Notes: a model not told the origin generated them from the letters alone. 9,129 nucleotides of DNA from Candidatus Krumholzibacteriota bacterium (GCA_030672805.1 DAOVFR010000083.1:1-9129), one strand, 5' to 3'; shown: positions 1 through 7,219, counted from the first letter of the stretch. Numbers and translations: made by a program.

Positions 1-617
<617 letters not shown>

Positions 618-637
618 CGGGACAGACAATGAACGAA

Positions 638-667
638 ACGGTTCAGCAAAACCGTACCGTATGGTAC
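638..667. promoter_or_regulatory. Candidate activator-binding dyads upstream of the sigma-54 promoter
   Basis: Two abutting inverted repeats share their edge: ACGGTT-N6-AACCGT (638-655) and GTACC-N4-GGTAC (654-667). ACCGT is also repeated in tandem at 651-660. Counted from the predicted start site at about 771, they sit near -133 to -104, the usual range for NtrC-family upstream activator sites. No U-tract follows, so they are not an obvious terminator for the upstream gene. Binding by the neighbouring activator is inference. Confidence 0.4.
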
Positions 668-744
668 ACAACCCTGTCAGCCGGTCCGGCCTGAGAATAA
701 GCTAACTTATTTAATAATAAACGGATACTTGTTATCCCGGTGCG

Positions 745-759
745 TGGCACACCAATTGC
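745..759 (+). promoter_or_regulatory. Sigma-54 (-24/-12) promoter
   Basis: TGGCAC (745-750), five bases, then TTGC (756-759) matches the core sigma-54 consensus TGGCAC-N5-TTGC with no mismatch and exact GG-to-GC spacing. Transcription is predicted to start near 771, leaving a leader of about 33 bases before the ATG at 804. The element lies in the gap directly after a sigma-54 activator gene, which supports it strongly. It also argues against any translation start upstream of about 771 for the next gene. Confidence 0.88.
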
Positions 760-786
760 CATTATTTATGAACAGAGAAATATACG

Positions 787-793
787 AAAGGAG
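787..793 (+). promoter_or_regulatory. Shine-Dalgarno AAAGGAG that fixes the start at 804
   Basis: AAAGGAG lies 10 bases before the ATG at 804. The same frame stays open upstream to an in-frame start near 729, but that longer version would run through the sigma-54 promoter and would bury the signal peptide. The start at 804 is therefore preferred. Confidence 0.8.
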
Positions 794-803
794 CCAACCG
801 ATC

Positions 804-2099
804 ATGAAATGGCGGACAATACAGATGAAACTCATACTGGCATCAGTAATCCTGCTGATGGTGCTACCCACCCCGGCGCCGGCCCAGCCATCCAACGACG
901 AGACAACCCTGATCGAGGCCCTCGCAAAAACGGATGAAGTGATAGCAATCGCCCAGGAGATCGTGATGGAGAGCGTGAGCCAGAAGGCACGCATATCGTT
1001 GGGCAGGGCGAAGGGGCTCCAGAACCAGGCGAGGAACCAATTCGATTCCGCTAACAGGGTTTTCAGATCCGTTCTGCAGCTCACTCTCGGGGCGAGGCAG
1101 GAAGCCTGGCATGCGATCGGGATGGCCCGTTCCGATACGAAGACCGCCGGTCAGCTCGCCCGGACGGCCGAGGAGACGTACAACCGGCTGTTGAAGCTCC
1201 GCGGTATGCTGATCGATTCGGGAGTAAAGGACAGACTCATTAACAGACTCATGGATGAATCGCGGTCACTGCTCGAGAAAGCACAGATCAACGCGCACCA
1301 GCTCCGCCTGCAGCTTGCCCTGAAGCTGGCCCAGAACGCCCGGACCTTGAGCATCCAGGCGGACGGGCGATTCCGTAACATTCGCAACCTGAAGATACTT
1401 GCCGAGCGTAGGGTCGAACTTCTTGAAAGGCTCATCGAGCGCTCACGGGAAAGGGTCGCCGAACACGGCAACGAGCAGGCGACGCGCCGGCTGGTGATGG
1501 CCGGGGAACAGCTCGAGAAAGCAAAGGATCTGCTGAGAGAGGGCAGGTACCACGCCGCCAGGCTCGCACTGGAGAAATGCGAGAAGATTCTCAGGAACCT
1601 GATCCGCCAGATCCCGTCGAAGAACACATCCGATCCTGGAAGGCTGCTCGACGAGATCAACAGGCTTCTCGAGAGAACCGAGGAGATTGTCTCTCGCAGG
1701 GGCGACATTGACCCGAAAGCGATGGAACTCATCAAACAAGGAAAAAGACTCATGAGAATGGCCGAGGAAGAAATAGCAGAGGGACGCATCGAGGAGGCGA
1801 GACGCCTGATCGCCGAGGCGAGAAAACTGTTCCGCAGAGCGGCCGAAGTCGATAAGGACGGGCTGAACGGCGAAAAGGTCTCCTCCGAGATCGAACGAAT
1901 AGAAAACTACCGTAACGAGCTCGGACCGATCATCGAGAATTGTACGGCGCCCGGAGCCGCAACCCTGATGGACCGCGGGGACGACCACCTGGCGAAAGCG
2001 CGAAAGCACCTCGAAGACGATAAGTTGCGGATGGCCACGGCGGAGGCTCACATCGCACGGAACCTGTACAACCGCGTAAGGGAAGCATGTACAAACTGA
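804..2099 (+). CDS. Secreted all-helical repeat protein of unknown function
   Basis: I do not recognise a named family. The 431-residue product begins with a Sec signal peptide: basic MKWRTIQMK, a hydrophobic stretch through residue 21, and probable cleavage after APA at residue 27. The mature part is rich in Glu, Arg, Lys, Leu and Ala and looks almost entirely alpha-helical. It contains a degenerate repeat of about 79-80 residues, best seen by aligning residues 226-269, 305-348 and 384-428, with a weaker copy at 145-186 and a possible one near 61-100. The core pattern is a Leu, then KA or MA, then an EGR-like turn, then an A-rich helix, suggesting helical hairpins like a tetratricopeptide or spectrin-type solenoid. 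It is first in a sigma-54 operon with a probable lipoprotein and an outer-membrane barrel, so a periplasmic scaffold or adaptor role is possible (inference). Confidence 0.85.
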   Translation: MKWRTIQMKLILASVILLMVLPTPAPAQPSNDETTLIEALAKTDEVIAIAQEIVMESVSQKARISLGRAKGLQNQARNQFDSANRVFRSVLQLTLGARQEAWHAIGMARSDTKTAGQLARTAEETYNRLLKLRGMLIDSGVKDRLINRLMDESRSLLEKAQINAHQLRLQLALKLAQNARTLSIQADGRFRNIRNLKILAERRVELLERLIERSRERVAEHGNEQATRRLVMAGEQLEKAKDLLREGRYHAARLALEKCEKILRNLIRQIPSKNTSDPGRLLDEINRLLERTEEIVSRRGDIDPKAMELIKQGKRLMRMAEEEIAEGRIEEARRLIAEARKLFRRAAEVDKDGLNGEKVSSEIERIENYRNELGPIIENCTAPGAATLMDRGDDHLAKARKHLEDDKLRMATAEAHIARNLYNRVREACTN

Positions 2100-2449
2100 C
2101 CGGGCTGTGCGTTGCGGTTCTGTCATTGATCCTGCTGGCCCGCTGCGCCCCGGCGCCGCCCGGGGCCGGACCGGCTGTCGAAGAGGGTTCCCCTGCCAAT
2201 GAATACGGACAAGAGGCGGTCGCCGACTCCACCCTCTACGCGCCGCTGTACGAGGATCTTTTCATAGAGATGCACGCGGAGATCATCGGCGAGCTCCGCG
2301 ATCGCAAATCGAAAGGAAGTACAAACATTAGGTTGATTGAAATAGAATCAATTGTAACAATAGCAGAGGAGATCTATCTGGAGGGTAATCCGGTTCTGGC
2401 AATCAAGCTCCTCAGCGAAGCTGAACTACTATTAAGGCAAACTCCTTGA
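2087..2449 (+). CDS. Small probable lipoprotein with one helical repeat module
   Basis: The 120-residue product is of unknown function. Its first 19 residues (MYKLTGLCVAVLSLILLAR) form a hydrophobic signal, followed by Cys20 in the lipobox-like context LLARC. Arg at -1 is unusual for signal peptidase II, so lipidation is probable rather than certain. A Pro/Gly/Ala-rich linker (residues 21-50) leads to a helical domain (about 51-118). Residues 93-118 (AEEIYLEG...LLRQ) align without gaps to residues 320-345 of the upstream protein, with about 11 identities in 26. The gene starts inside the upstream gene (13-base overlap) with AAGGGA just before its ATG, and its stop overlaps the next start, so the three genes are probably translationally coupled. 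The segment at 2311-2360 is unusually AT-rich. Confidence 0.8.
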   Translation: MYKLTGLCVAVLSLILLARCAPAPPGAGPAVEEGSPANEYGQEAVADSTLYAPLYEDLFIEMHAEIIGELRDRKSKGSTNIRLIEIESIVTIAEEIYLEGNPVLAIKLLSEAELLLRQTP

Positions 2450-3717
2450 TACTGAACAAAGGCTTCCATTCCCGATACCGGCGATTCATCATCCGGTCCT
2501 GCACCGCGGCACTGCTTATTCTGCCGACCCTGCCGGGTCCGGCCGAACCTGCGGAAGTCAAGCATCGTTTCACTCTCGGCTACGATTCTTTCATAGACAG
2601 GTTCACGATACTCGAAGATGATACGGTCGAGGCCGTCCACGAGTTCCACGCGGGTCTCGGCAATTCGATCGCGTTCGAGCGGGGCAAGACGAAATCATCA
2701 CTCCGAAATCTCTTCAGGTACGGAAACCAGACGGTCGACGACAACCTCGATGGAGAACTCTCGCTCTCCCACTGGAAGTCGACGAGGATCAGCCTCAGGG
2801 GAAACGTGCGCTGGAAACATTTCAACAAGGGAAGCGATTACACGTTCGGCAACGACTACATTCAGTCGAACACATTCCTCAAGATCAGGCGCCTCATCTC
2901 GGAATCGATCAGCCTGGGCTGGAAAAGCAGGTTCGAAGCCACCGATTACGACGAGAAAACCGATTTCGACTACGATTACAGGTATATCGACGGCGGGATG
3001 GAATTTACCGCCGGTTCCTACTTCGAAAAGATGATAAGGTTCGGTGCGGCGGTCGGGTTCAAGGAGGCTCCCGACACAACGGCGCTAAGCTACAGGAGAA
3101 GCATTGTAGACCTGGAACTCCAGCTCGCCGGGAGCTCCGGCACAATGTTCAATCTCACGGTCAGCACCGACCGCCGCGACTACCGGGAATCGATCAGGAG
3201 CTCGTACTGGATGATCTTCTCACTCATTGACCTGACATTCAACGAAACGAACGGCAGGACCTATTCGATCAAGGCGGAGTCCGAGCTCACCATGTACGAC
3301 GACCCGACAACCATCTATTTCGATACGCATTTCCTCCGTGCAGGACTAAGGGCGAAGTATCCCGTGCGCGGGCACACCTCTATATACGCGGAGCCCCGTT
3401 TCGCAGGGATGTTCAGCAGCGACTTCGAAGAAGAAGAGTACATGGAAGGATCGATGATGTTGGGAATCGACTACTTCGGTGCGAACGGGATATGGATCTC
3501 CGCCTCCTACGAACCGGGCTACAGGGATTACGTGATCGCGGGAAACGAATTGTACTCAGATTTCTTTTTCAACCGCCTCTCGCTCATGGGCAGCTTCTCG
3601 ATGCCCCGTGAACTTTCCCTCAATCTTTACGTCTCGCACGACCCGGAACGTCATGAGCGGCGCGACGACGATTTCTCGATCACCCTGATCTCGGTATCGC
3701 TGACGAAACAATTCTAG
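2446..3717 (+). CDS. Outer-membrane beta-barrel protein of unknown function
   Basis: The 423-residue product has a basic N-terminus (K5, R10, R12, R13, R17), a hydrophobic segment at residues 18-30 and a likely signal-peptidase site near residues 33-36. The rest is dominated by alternating polar/aromatic and hydrophobic strands, for example SLRNLFRY, RISLRGNVRWKHF and NLTVSTDRRDY, separated by acidic turns. It ends ISVSLTKQF, with the terminal Phe typical of barrels inserted by the Bam machinery. I do not recognise a specific family; substrate and role are unknown. The start is TTG at 2446, overlapping the upstream TGA (TTGA), with AAGG at 2434-2437 as ribosome site; no nearby in-frame ATG competes. 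It closes the three-gene envelope operon, and no clear terminator follows. Confidence 0.82.
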   Translation: MILNKGFHSRYRRFIIRSCTAALLILPTLPGPAEPAEVKHRFTLGYDSFIDRFTILEDDTVEAVHEFHAGLGNSIAFERGKTKSSLRNLFRYGNQTVDDNLDGELSLSHWKSTRISLRGNVRWKHFNKGSDYTFGNDYIQSNTFLKIRRLISESISLGWKSRFEATDYDEKTDFDYDYRYIDGGMEFTAGSYFEKMIRFGAAVGFKEAPDTTALSYRRSIVDLELQLAGSSGTMFNLTVSTDRRDYRESIRSSYWMIFSLIDLTFNETNGRTYSIKAESELTMYDDPTTIYFDTHFLRAGLRAKYPVRGHTSIYAEPRFAGMFSSDFEEEEYMEGSMMLGIDYFGANGIWISASYEPGYRDYVIAGNELYSDFFFNRLSLMGSFSMPRELSLNLYVSHDPERHERRDDDFSITLISVSLTKQF

Positions 3718-3725
3718 GTTTTCAC

Positions 3726-3754
3726 TTGACAACATTCTGACTGCTTGGTATCTA
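3726..3754 (+). promoter_or_regulatory. Sigma-70-type promoter for the ferredoxin gene
   Basis: A perfect -35 TTGACA (3726-3731) is followed after 17 bases by TATCTA (3749-3754), a weak -10 match. It lies in the 68-base gap before the ferredoxin, whose ATG is preceded by AAAGGAG at 3773-3779. It suggests that the ferredoxin is transcribed independently of the upstream sigma-54 operon. Confidence 0.5.
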
Positions 3755-3785
3755 CCGATGTAGGCTTTTAGCAAAGGAGTTAGAA

Positions 3786-3974
3786 ATGGCAAAGGTACCG
3801 GTTATTGATGCTGATCTCTGCACCGGCTGCGAGCTATGCGTGGATACTTGTGGTGACGTGTTCGAGATGAAGGATGACCTCGCGGTTGTCTATAATGCGG
3901 AAGGCGCCGACGAGGACGAGATCCAGGATGCGATCGATAACTGCCCTGTCGAAGCCATAGGCTGGAAAGAGTAA
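3786..3974 (+). CDS. Ferredoxin, single [4Fe-4S] cluster
   Basis: This 62-residue acidic protein is a soluble one-electron carrier. Cluster ligands are visible as C12, C15 and C18 (CTGCELC) plus the remote C53 in NCPVEAI, the arrangement of monocluster bacterial ferredoxins. C22 occupies the position that in Desulfovibrio ferredoxins is a non-ligand cysteine, and its usual disulphide partner is absent here. The normal Pro after that cysteine is replaced by Gly (CGD), so a second cluster is not expected. Length is normal for the family. It has its own promoter, a strong AAAGGAG ribosome site and a rho-independent terminator, so it looks like a single-gene unit. It converges on an acyl-CoA dehydrogenase/ETF operon; a redox link between them is possible but unproven. 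Confidence 0.95.
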   Translation: MAKVPVIDADLCTGCELCVDTCGDVFEMKDDLAVVYNAEGADEDEIQDAIDNCPVEAIGWKE

Positions 3975-3998
3975 CCGGCACATCCGGCGAGAAATGCG

Positions 3999-4037
3999 AA
4001 GGAACCGCCCGCTGCCATGTGGACGGTTCCTTTTTTT
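3999..4037 (+). terminator. Rho-independent terminator of the ferredoxin gene
   Basis: AAGGAACCG (3999-4007) pairs perfectly with CGGTTCCTT (4024-4032) and is followed by a run of seven T (4031-4037, of which the first two belong to the stem). It begins 24 bases after the ferredoxin stop. Read from the minus strand the hairpin is followed only by a poor T-tract, so it is mainly a plus-strand terminator. A second inverted repeat interlocks with it (CCCGCTG 4008-4014 with CAGCGGG 4042-4048). Confidence 0.88.
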
Positions 4038-4062
4038 CCGACAGCGGGCCACCCGGACCCTG

Positions 4063-4182
4063 TTACGTCTCGTGCGGTTCCCCCGACCCGATGCAGCCGC
4101 CGCATACGCTGAGCAGCACCTCGGCGATATCGAAGACCTTCACGTCCTCCCTGTCCCTGGCTATGAGTCCATCCTCGAACAT
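4063..4182 (-). CDS. Possible 39-residue microprotein with a CGGC motif downstream of etfA
   Basis: The short frame runs from ATG (4182) to TAA (4063), 17 bases after the etfA stop, with AAGGGAAG (4194-4201) as a somewhat distant ribosome site. It starts MFEDGLIARDREDVK and ends with VCGGCIGSGEPHET. Third codon positions are mostly G or C, like the flanking real genes, which supports translation. The CxxC pair could bind a metal or Fe-S cluster or be redox-active, but I do not recognise a family. It could also be the remnant of a longer Fe-S protein or a chance frame. Its position as last member of the acyl-CoA dehydrogenase/ETF operon hints at electron transfer (inference). Confidence 0.42.
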   Translation of the reverse strand: MFEDGLIARDREDVKVFDIAEVLLSVCGGCIGSGEPHET

Positions 4183-4199
4183 CGTCGTTTCGACTTCCC

Positions 4200-5180
4200 T
4201 TACAGCATCGTCTTGATCTCCCCGGTGAGCATCGGCACAACCTCGAACAGATCTCCCACGATCCCGAAATTCGATTTTTCGAAAATCGGGGCATTCGGAT
4301 CCTTGTTGATCGCAACAATCACCCTGGAAGTCCTCATCCCCGCGAGGTGCTGAATTGCCCCCGAGATACCGCACGCGATATAGAGCTTCGGATTGACCAC
4401 CTTGCCAGTCTGTCCCACCTGAATGGCTTGATCCGCATACCCCGCGTCGACGGCCGCTCTCGACGCCCCGACGGCCCCCCCGAGCAGGTCGGCAAGTTCA
4501 TTGATGATCCTGAAGTTGCTCGCGCCCTTAATCGCCCGTCCGCCGGCAATTATTATTTCAGCCTCCGTGATATCGGGCCGTCCGCCCGAAAGGGCGATGA
4601 TCTCCGTGGCGATCGCCCTGATCGATTCAGCAGTCACGCCGGCGGGCCGCTGAACGATCTCCGCGGCTCCCCCGGAAGGCCCGGCCGGCGGAAGATTGTT
4701 CGGCCTGATCGAAATGAAGGTCGTCCATTCACCTTCCGGTGCGATCTCGATGAAGAGCTTGCCGGAATAGACGGGTCTCTTCACCACGCACCGCCCCTCC
4801 TCGAACCTGAGATCGACGCAGTCGCTGAACATCACACCGTCGACCCTGGCAGTCACGCGCGGACCCAGGTCCCTGCCCATGGCGGTAGCCCCGAGCAGGA
4901 CATAGGCGGGGGATCCGGCCTTGACCACTTCCGAGAAAACCTTCGCGTATCCTTCCGTCGAGTAGTTGTCCAGGATCCCGTCCCCGGCGACAGTGATGGT
5001 ACGGAGACCGAAATCGCTGATCTGTTCAGCCGCGCTTCCCGCATCTTTCCCGATCAGAATTGCATCGACATTCCCGCCGGTCCCCTCGGTGATCAGGCGC
5101 GCCGCGCCGATCAATTCCTTCGTTACCTTCTTCAGTTCTCCATTCCTGATCTCGCCGAATACCAGTACGTCATTTGTCAT
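4200..5180 (-). CDS. etfA: Electron transfer flavoprotein alpha subunit
   Basis: EtfA carries the FAD of the soluble EtfAB heterodimer, which takes electrons from acyl-CoA dehydrogenases. The 326-residue product has the usual family length. The N-terminal domain (MTNDVLVFGEIRNGELKKVT) has the nucleotide-binding-like fold. The C-terminal FAD domain shows GASRAAVDAGY with R241, QTGKVV at 257-262, ISGAIQHLAG at 272-281 and INKDPNAPIF at 291-300, all family signatures. The ATG at 5180 is preceded by GGGAGGA (5188-5194) at seven bases. It lies 19 bases after the etfB stop in the order acd-etfB-etfA, so it is almost certainly co-transcribed. Nothing appears truncated. Confidence 0.97.
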   Translation of the reverse strand: MTNDVLVFGEIRNGELKKVTKELIGAARLITEGTGGNVDAILIGKDAGSAAEQISDFGLRTITVAGDGILDNYSTEGYAKVFSEVVKAGSPAYVLLGATAMGRDLGPRVTARVDGVMFSDCVDLRFEEGRCVVKRPVYSGKLFIEIAPEGEWTTFISIRPNNLPPAGPSGGAAEIVQRPAGVTAESIRAIATEIIALSGGRPDITEAEIIIAGGRAIKGASNFRIINELADLLGGAVGASRAAVDAGYADQAIQVGQTGKVVNPKLYIACGISGAIQHLAGMRTSRVIVAINKDPNAPIFEKSNFGIVGDLFEVVPMLTGEIKTML

Positions 5181-5199
5181 TATAGAATCCTCCCAGCAC

Positions 5200-5991
5200 T
5201 TATATGACCTTGGCTTCTTCCCGAAGCAGCCGGGCCAGCTCGGCCACCGCGTCCTTCATCTCCTCGGCTTCCACCATCCTGCATTCCGCACCCTTCGGAA
5301 GCGGCAGCCATTTCAGAACCCTGCTTCGCGTACCGCCGGGGACCTCGCCGAAACCGAGATCCGCAAGCGTCTTTGTCCGTATCTCTTTCTTTTTCGCCTT
5401 CATAATACCGGGAAGCGATGCGTACCTGGGCTCGTTCAAGCCCTTTTCACAGGAGAAGATCGCAGGCAACCGCGCCTCCACCTTCTCGTCCCCTCCCTCT
5501 ATCCTGCGCCGAACCGTTGCTTTTGTCCCGTCATCCGAAAGCTCGAACACGGCAACCACGTTGACCTGGGGGATATCCAGCATCTCGGCCAGAATGCTCT
5601 GGACCTGGGCCATGTCATCATCTATCGCCTGCTTGCCGCAGAAGATGATATCAAAGCCTTCGTCGGTTATCGCCTTGGCCAGAATTATCGCCGACGTGAA
5701 GGGATCGGGCTTTCCCAGGGCCGGGTCACAGATATGGACGGCGTCGTCGGCGCCCATGGCCAGGGCCGTTCGAATCAGCTCGGTGGCTTCCCCGGGACCC
5801 ATGCAGACGACGGTAACCTTGCTGTCGCCGCCGACCTGCTCCCGGATGCGCAGACCCTGTTCGATGCCGTACTCGTCATATGTGTTGATCACGAACTTCA
5901 CACCCTGCTCGTTGATCCCGGTTCCTTCCTGGTTGATCAGTATCCTGGCCTCCGTGTCAGGCACACGTTTCAACAGCACGAGTATCTTCAA
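5200..5991 (-). CDS. etfB: Electron transfer flavoprotein beta subunit
   Basis: EtfB is the partner of EtfA and contacts the acyl-CoA dehydrogenase. The product is 263 residues from a TTG start, beginning MKILVLLKRVPDTEARI. Visible motifs are IRTALAMGAD at 73-82, GKQAIDDDMAQ at 119-129 (nucleotide-binding loop) and RYASLPGIMKAKKKEI at 189-204, which matches the recognition loop that docks ETF onto dehydrogenases, with L193 in the place of the anchoring Leu. The frame stays open far upstream, but that extension lies antisense-like inside the dehydrogenase gene and shows no EtfB similarity; the strong AAAGGAGG seven bases before the TTG fixes the start. The motifs resemble canonical, non-bifurcating ETF (from memory of the family). 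Confidence 0.96.
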   Translation of the reverse strand: MKILVLLKRVPDTEARILINQEGTGINEQGVKFVINTYDEYGIEQGLRIREQVGGDSKVTVVCMGPGEATELIRTALAMGADDAVHICDPALGKPDPFTSAIILAKAITDEGFDIIFCGKQAIDDDMAQVQSILAEMLDIPQVNVVAVFELSDDGTKATVRRRIEGGDEKVEARLPAIFSCEKGLNEPRYASLPGIMKAKKKEIRTKTLADLGFGEVPGGTRSRVLKWLPLPKGAECRMVEAEEMKDAVAELARLLREEAKVI

Positions 5992-5998
5992 TGCCTCT

Positions 5999-6006
5999 CC
6001 TCCTTT
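5999..6006 (-). promoter_or_regulatory. Strong Shine-Dalgarno AAAGGAGG fixing the TTG start of etfB
   Basis: On the minus strand AAAGGAGG lies seven bases before the TTG at 5991, ideal spacing. It sits in the 38-base gap after the acyl-CoA dehydrogenase stop. It compensates for a weak start codon and rules out the long N-terminal extension of the same open frame. Confidence 0.9.
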
Positions 6007-6029
6007 CGATGTACCCGGTTCCATCCGGA

Positions 6030-7193
6030 TCAGGACGGGAACATCTGATCGTATTCTTCCAGTAGCTTCTTCATTATAACTATGCGCTGGATCTCGCTCG
6101 TGCCCTCGTATATCTCGAGAGCACGAGCATCCCGGAACAGTCTTTCGATCAGGAACTCCTTCGTGTAGCCTGCGCCCCCATGAATCTGGAGCGCGTCGTA
6201 CACTATCCGGTTCACCGCACGCGTCGCGAACAGCTTGGTCATCGCGGCTTCCTTCGTGTACGGCTCTCCGGCGTCCCGGAGCTTCGCTGTAAGGTAGACC
6301 ATCAGCCTGGCCGCCTCGAGATCGGTGGCCATATCGGCAATCTTGAATCCCGTCGCCTGGAAATCGATGATCCGTTTGCCGAACTGCTTTCGTTCGCGTG
6401 CGAAGATGACAGCCTCGTCGAGCGCCGCCCGGGCGATGCCGATCGACTGTGCAGCGATCCCTACACGACCGCCGTCGAGGCTGTCCAGGGCTATGCACAT
6501 CCCCATCCCCTCCTCACCGAGGAGATTGGCCGCGGGCACGCGGCAGTCCTCGAAAACGAGCTCAACCGTCGTCGAAGCCTTGAGTCCCATCTTGTCCTCT
6601 GACTTTCCCACGGAAAATCCGGGGAACGACGGCTCGACGACGAAAGCGCTGATGCCTTTCGTCCTTTCGTTTAGGTCGGTCCTTCCGAAAACGATGATAA
6701 CGCCCGCCCTGTCGCCGGTTGATATGAATATCTTCGTGCCGTTGAGGATATATTCGTCGCCCCTCTTCACCGCGGACAGGCGCATTGCCGTGACATCGCT
6801 CCCCGCGTCGGGTTCGGTCAGGGCAAACGCACCCAGCATGTCCGCCGCTGCGAGTTCCGGCAGGTACTTCTCCTTCAGTTCCTCGCTGCCGTATTTCAGG
6901 ATCGCCAGGTTCACCAGCGAGTTGTGTACCGACACCGTCACGGCCGTCGAGGCACACACGCTGCTGATCTCCTCGAGCGCAAGAGCAAGACAAAAGTAAC
7001 CGAGATTCACACCGCCGTACTGCTCGGGAACGGTGATCCCCATAAATCCGAGTTCTCCGAGCTTTTTGAAGATTCCCTGCGGGAACTCGCCCTTCTCGTT
7101 GCATTCGGCTGCGACCGGTGCAAGATCCTTCCGGGCAAAATCCCGGGCGGTTTTTCGCAGCAAACGTTCTTCTTCGGTAAGCAGGAACTGCAT
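6030..7193 (-). CDS. Acyl-CoA dehydrogenase (short-chain/butyryl-CoA type)
   Basis: This FAD enzyme oxidises acyl-CoA to trans-2-enoyl-CoA and passes electrons to ETF, in fatty-acid or branched-chain acyl degradation. The 387-residue length is typical. Both family signatures are present: GAFALTEPDAGSD (121-133) and QIHGGAGYTKEF (336-347). The catalytic base is E363 in IYEGTSEIQR, the position used by short-chain, medium-chain and butyryl-CoA dehydrogenases; the isovaleryl and long-chain enzymes carry theirs elsewhere. FGKRIIDFQ (271-279) is also conserved. Exact chain-length preference cannot be read from the sequence. The ATG at 7193 has AAGGAAAG (7198-7205) upstream. It heads the operon acd-etfB-etfA, matching the dehydrogenase with its own electron acceptor. 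It could run reductively, but nothing here shows that. Confidence 0.96.
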   Translation of the reverse strand: MQFLLTEEERLLRKTARDFARKDLAPVAAECNEKGEFPQGIFKKLGELGFMGITVPEQYGGVNLGYFCLALALEEISSVCASTAVTVSVHNSLVNLAILKYGSEELKEKYLPELAAADMLGAFALTEPDAGSDVTAMRLSAVKRGDEYILNGTKIFISTGDRAGVIIVFGRTDLNERTKGISAFVVEPSFPGFSVGKSEDKMGLKASTTVELVFEDCRVPAANLLGEEGMGMCIALDSLDGGRVGIAAQSIGIARAALDEAVIFARERKQFGKRIIDFQATGFKIADMATDLEAARLMVYLTAKLRDAGEPYTKEAAMTKLFATRAVNRIVYDALQIHGGAGYTKEFLIERLFRDARALEIYEGTSEIQRIVIMKKLLEEYDQMFPS

Positions 7194-7219
7194 TGTTCTT
7201 TCCTTAATAAAGGATTATT

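Noticed and set aside
680..690. GCCGGTCCGGC palindrome as terminator of the NtrC-type gene
   Set aside because: The stem is five bases around a one-base centre, so it cannot form a normal hairpin, and no T-run follows directly.
729..803. Longer N-terminus for the helical secreted protein starting near 729
   Set aside because: It would be translated through the sigma-54 promoter, upstream of the predicted transcript start, and would bury a good signal peptide. ATG 804 has AAAGGAG upstream.
1151..1789. Minus-strand Ser/Arg-rich frame of 212 codons
   Set aside because: It is antisense to the helical protein gene. Its low-complexity composition is expected from the complement of Glu/Arg/Leu codons, and there is no recognisable domain.
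4347..6079. Long plus-strand frames opposite etfA and etfB
   Set aside because: The minus-strand genes are unambiguous family members. The opposite frames are Pro/Arg/Ser-rich shadows with no domain or ribosome site.
5992..6498. Long N-terminal extension of etfB
   Set aside because: It overlaps the acyl-CoA dehydrogenase in another frame, is Arg/Gly/His-rich without EtfB similarity, and a strong ribosome site marks the TTG at 5991.
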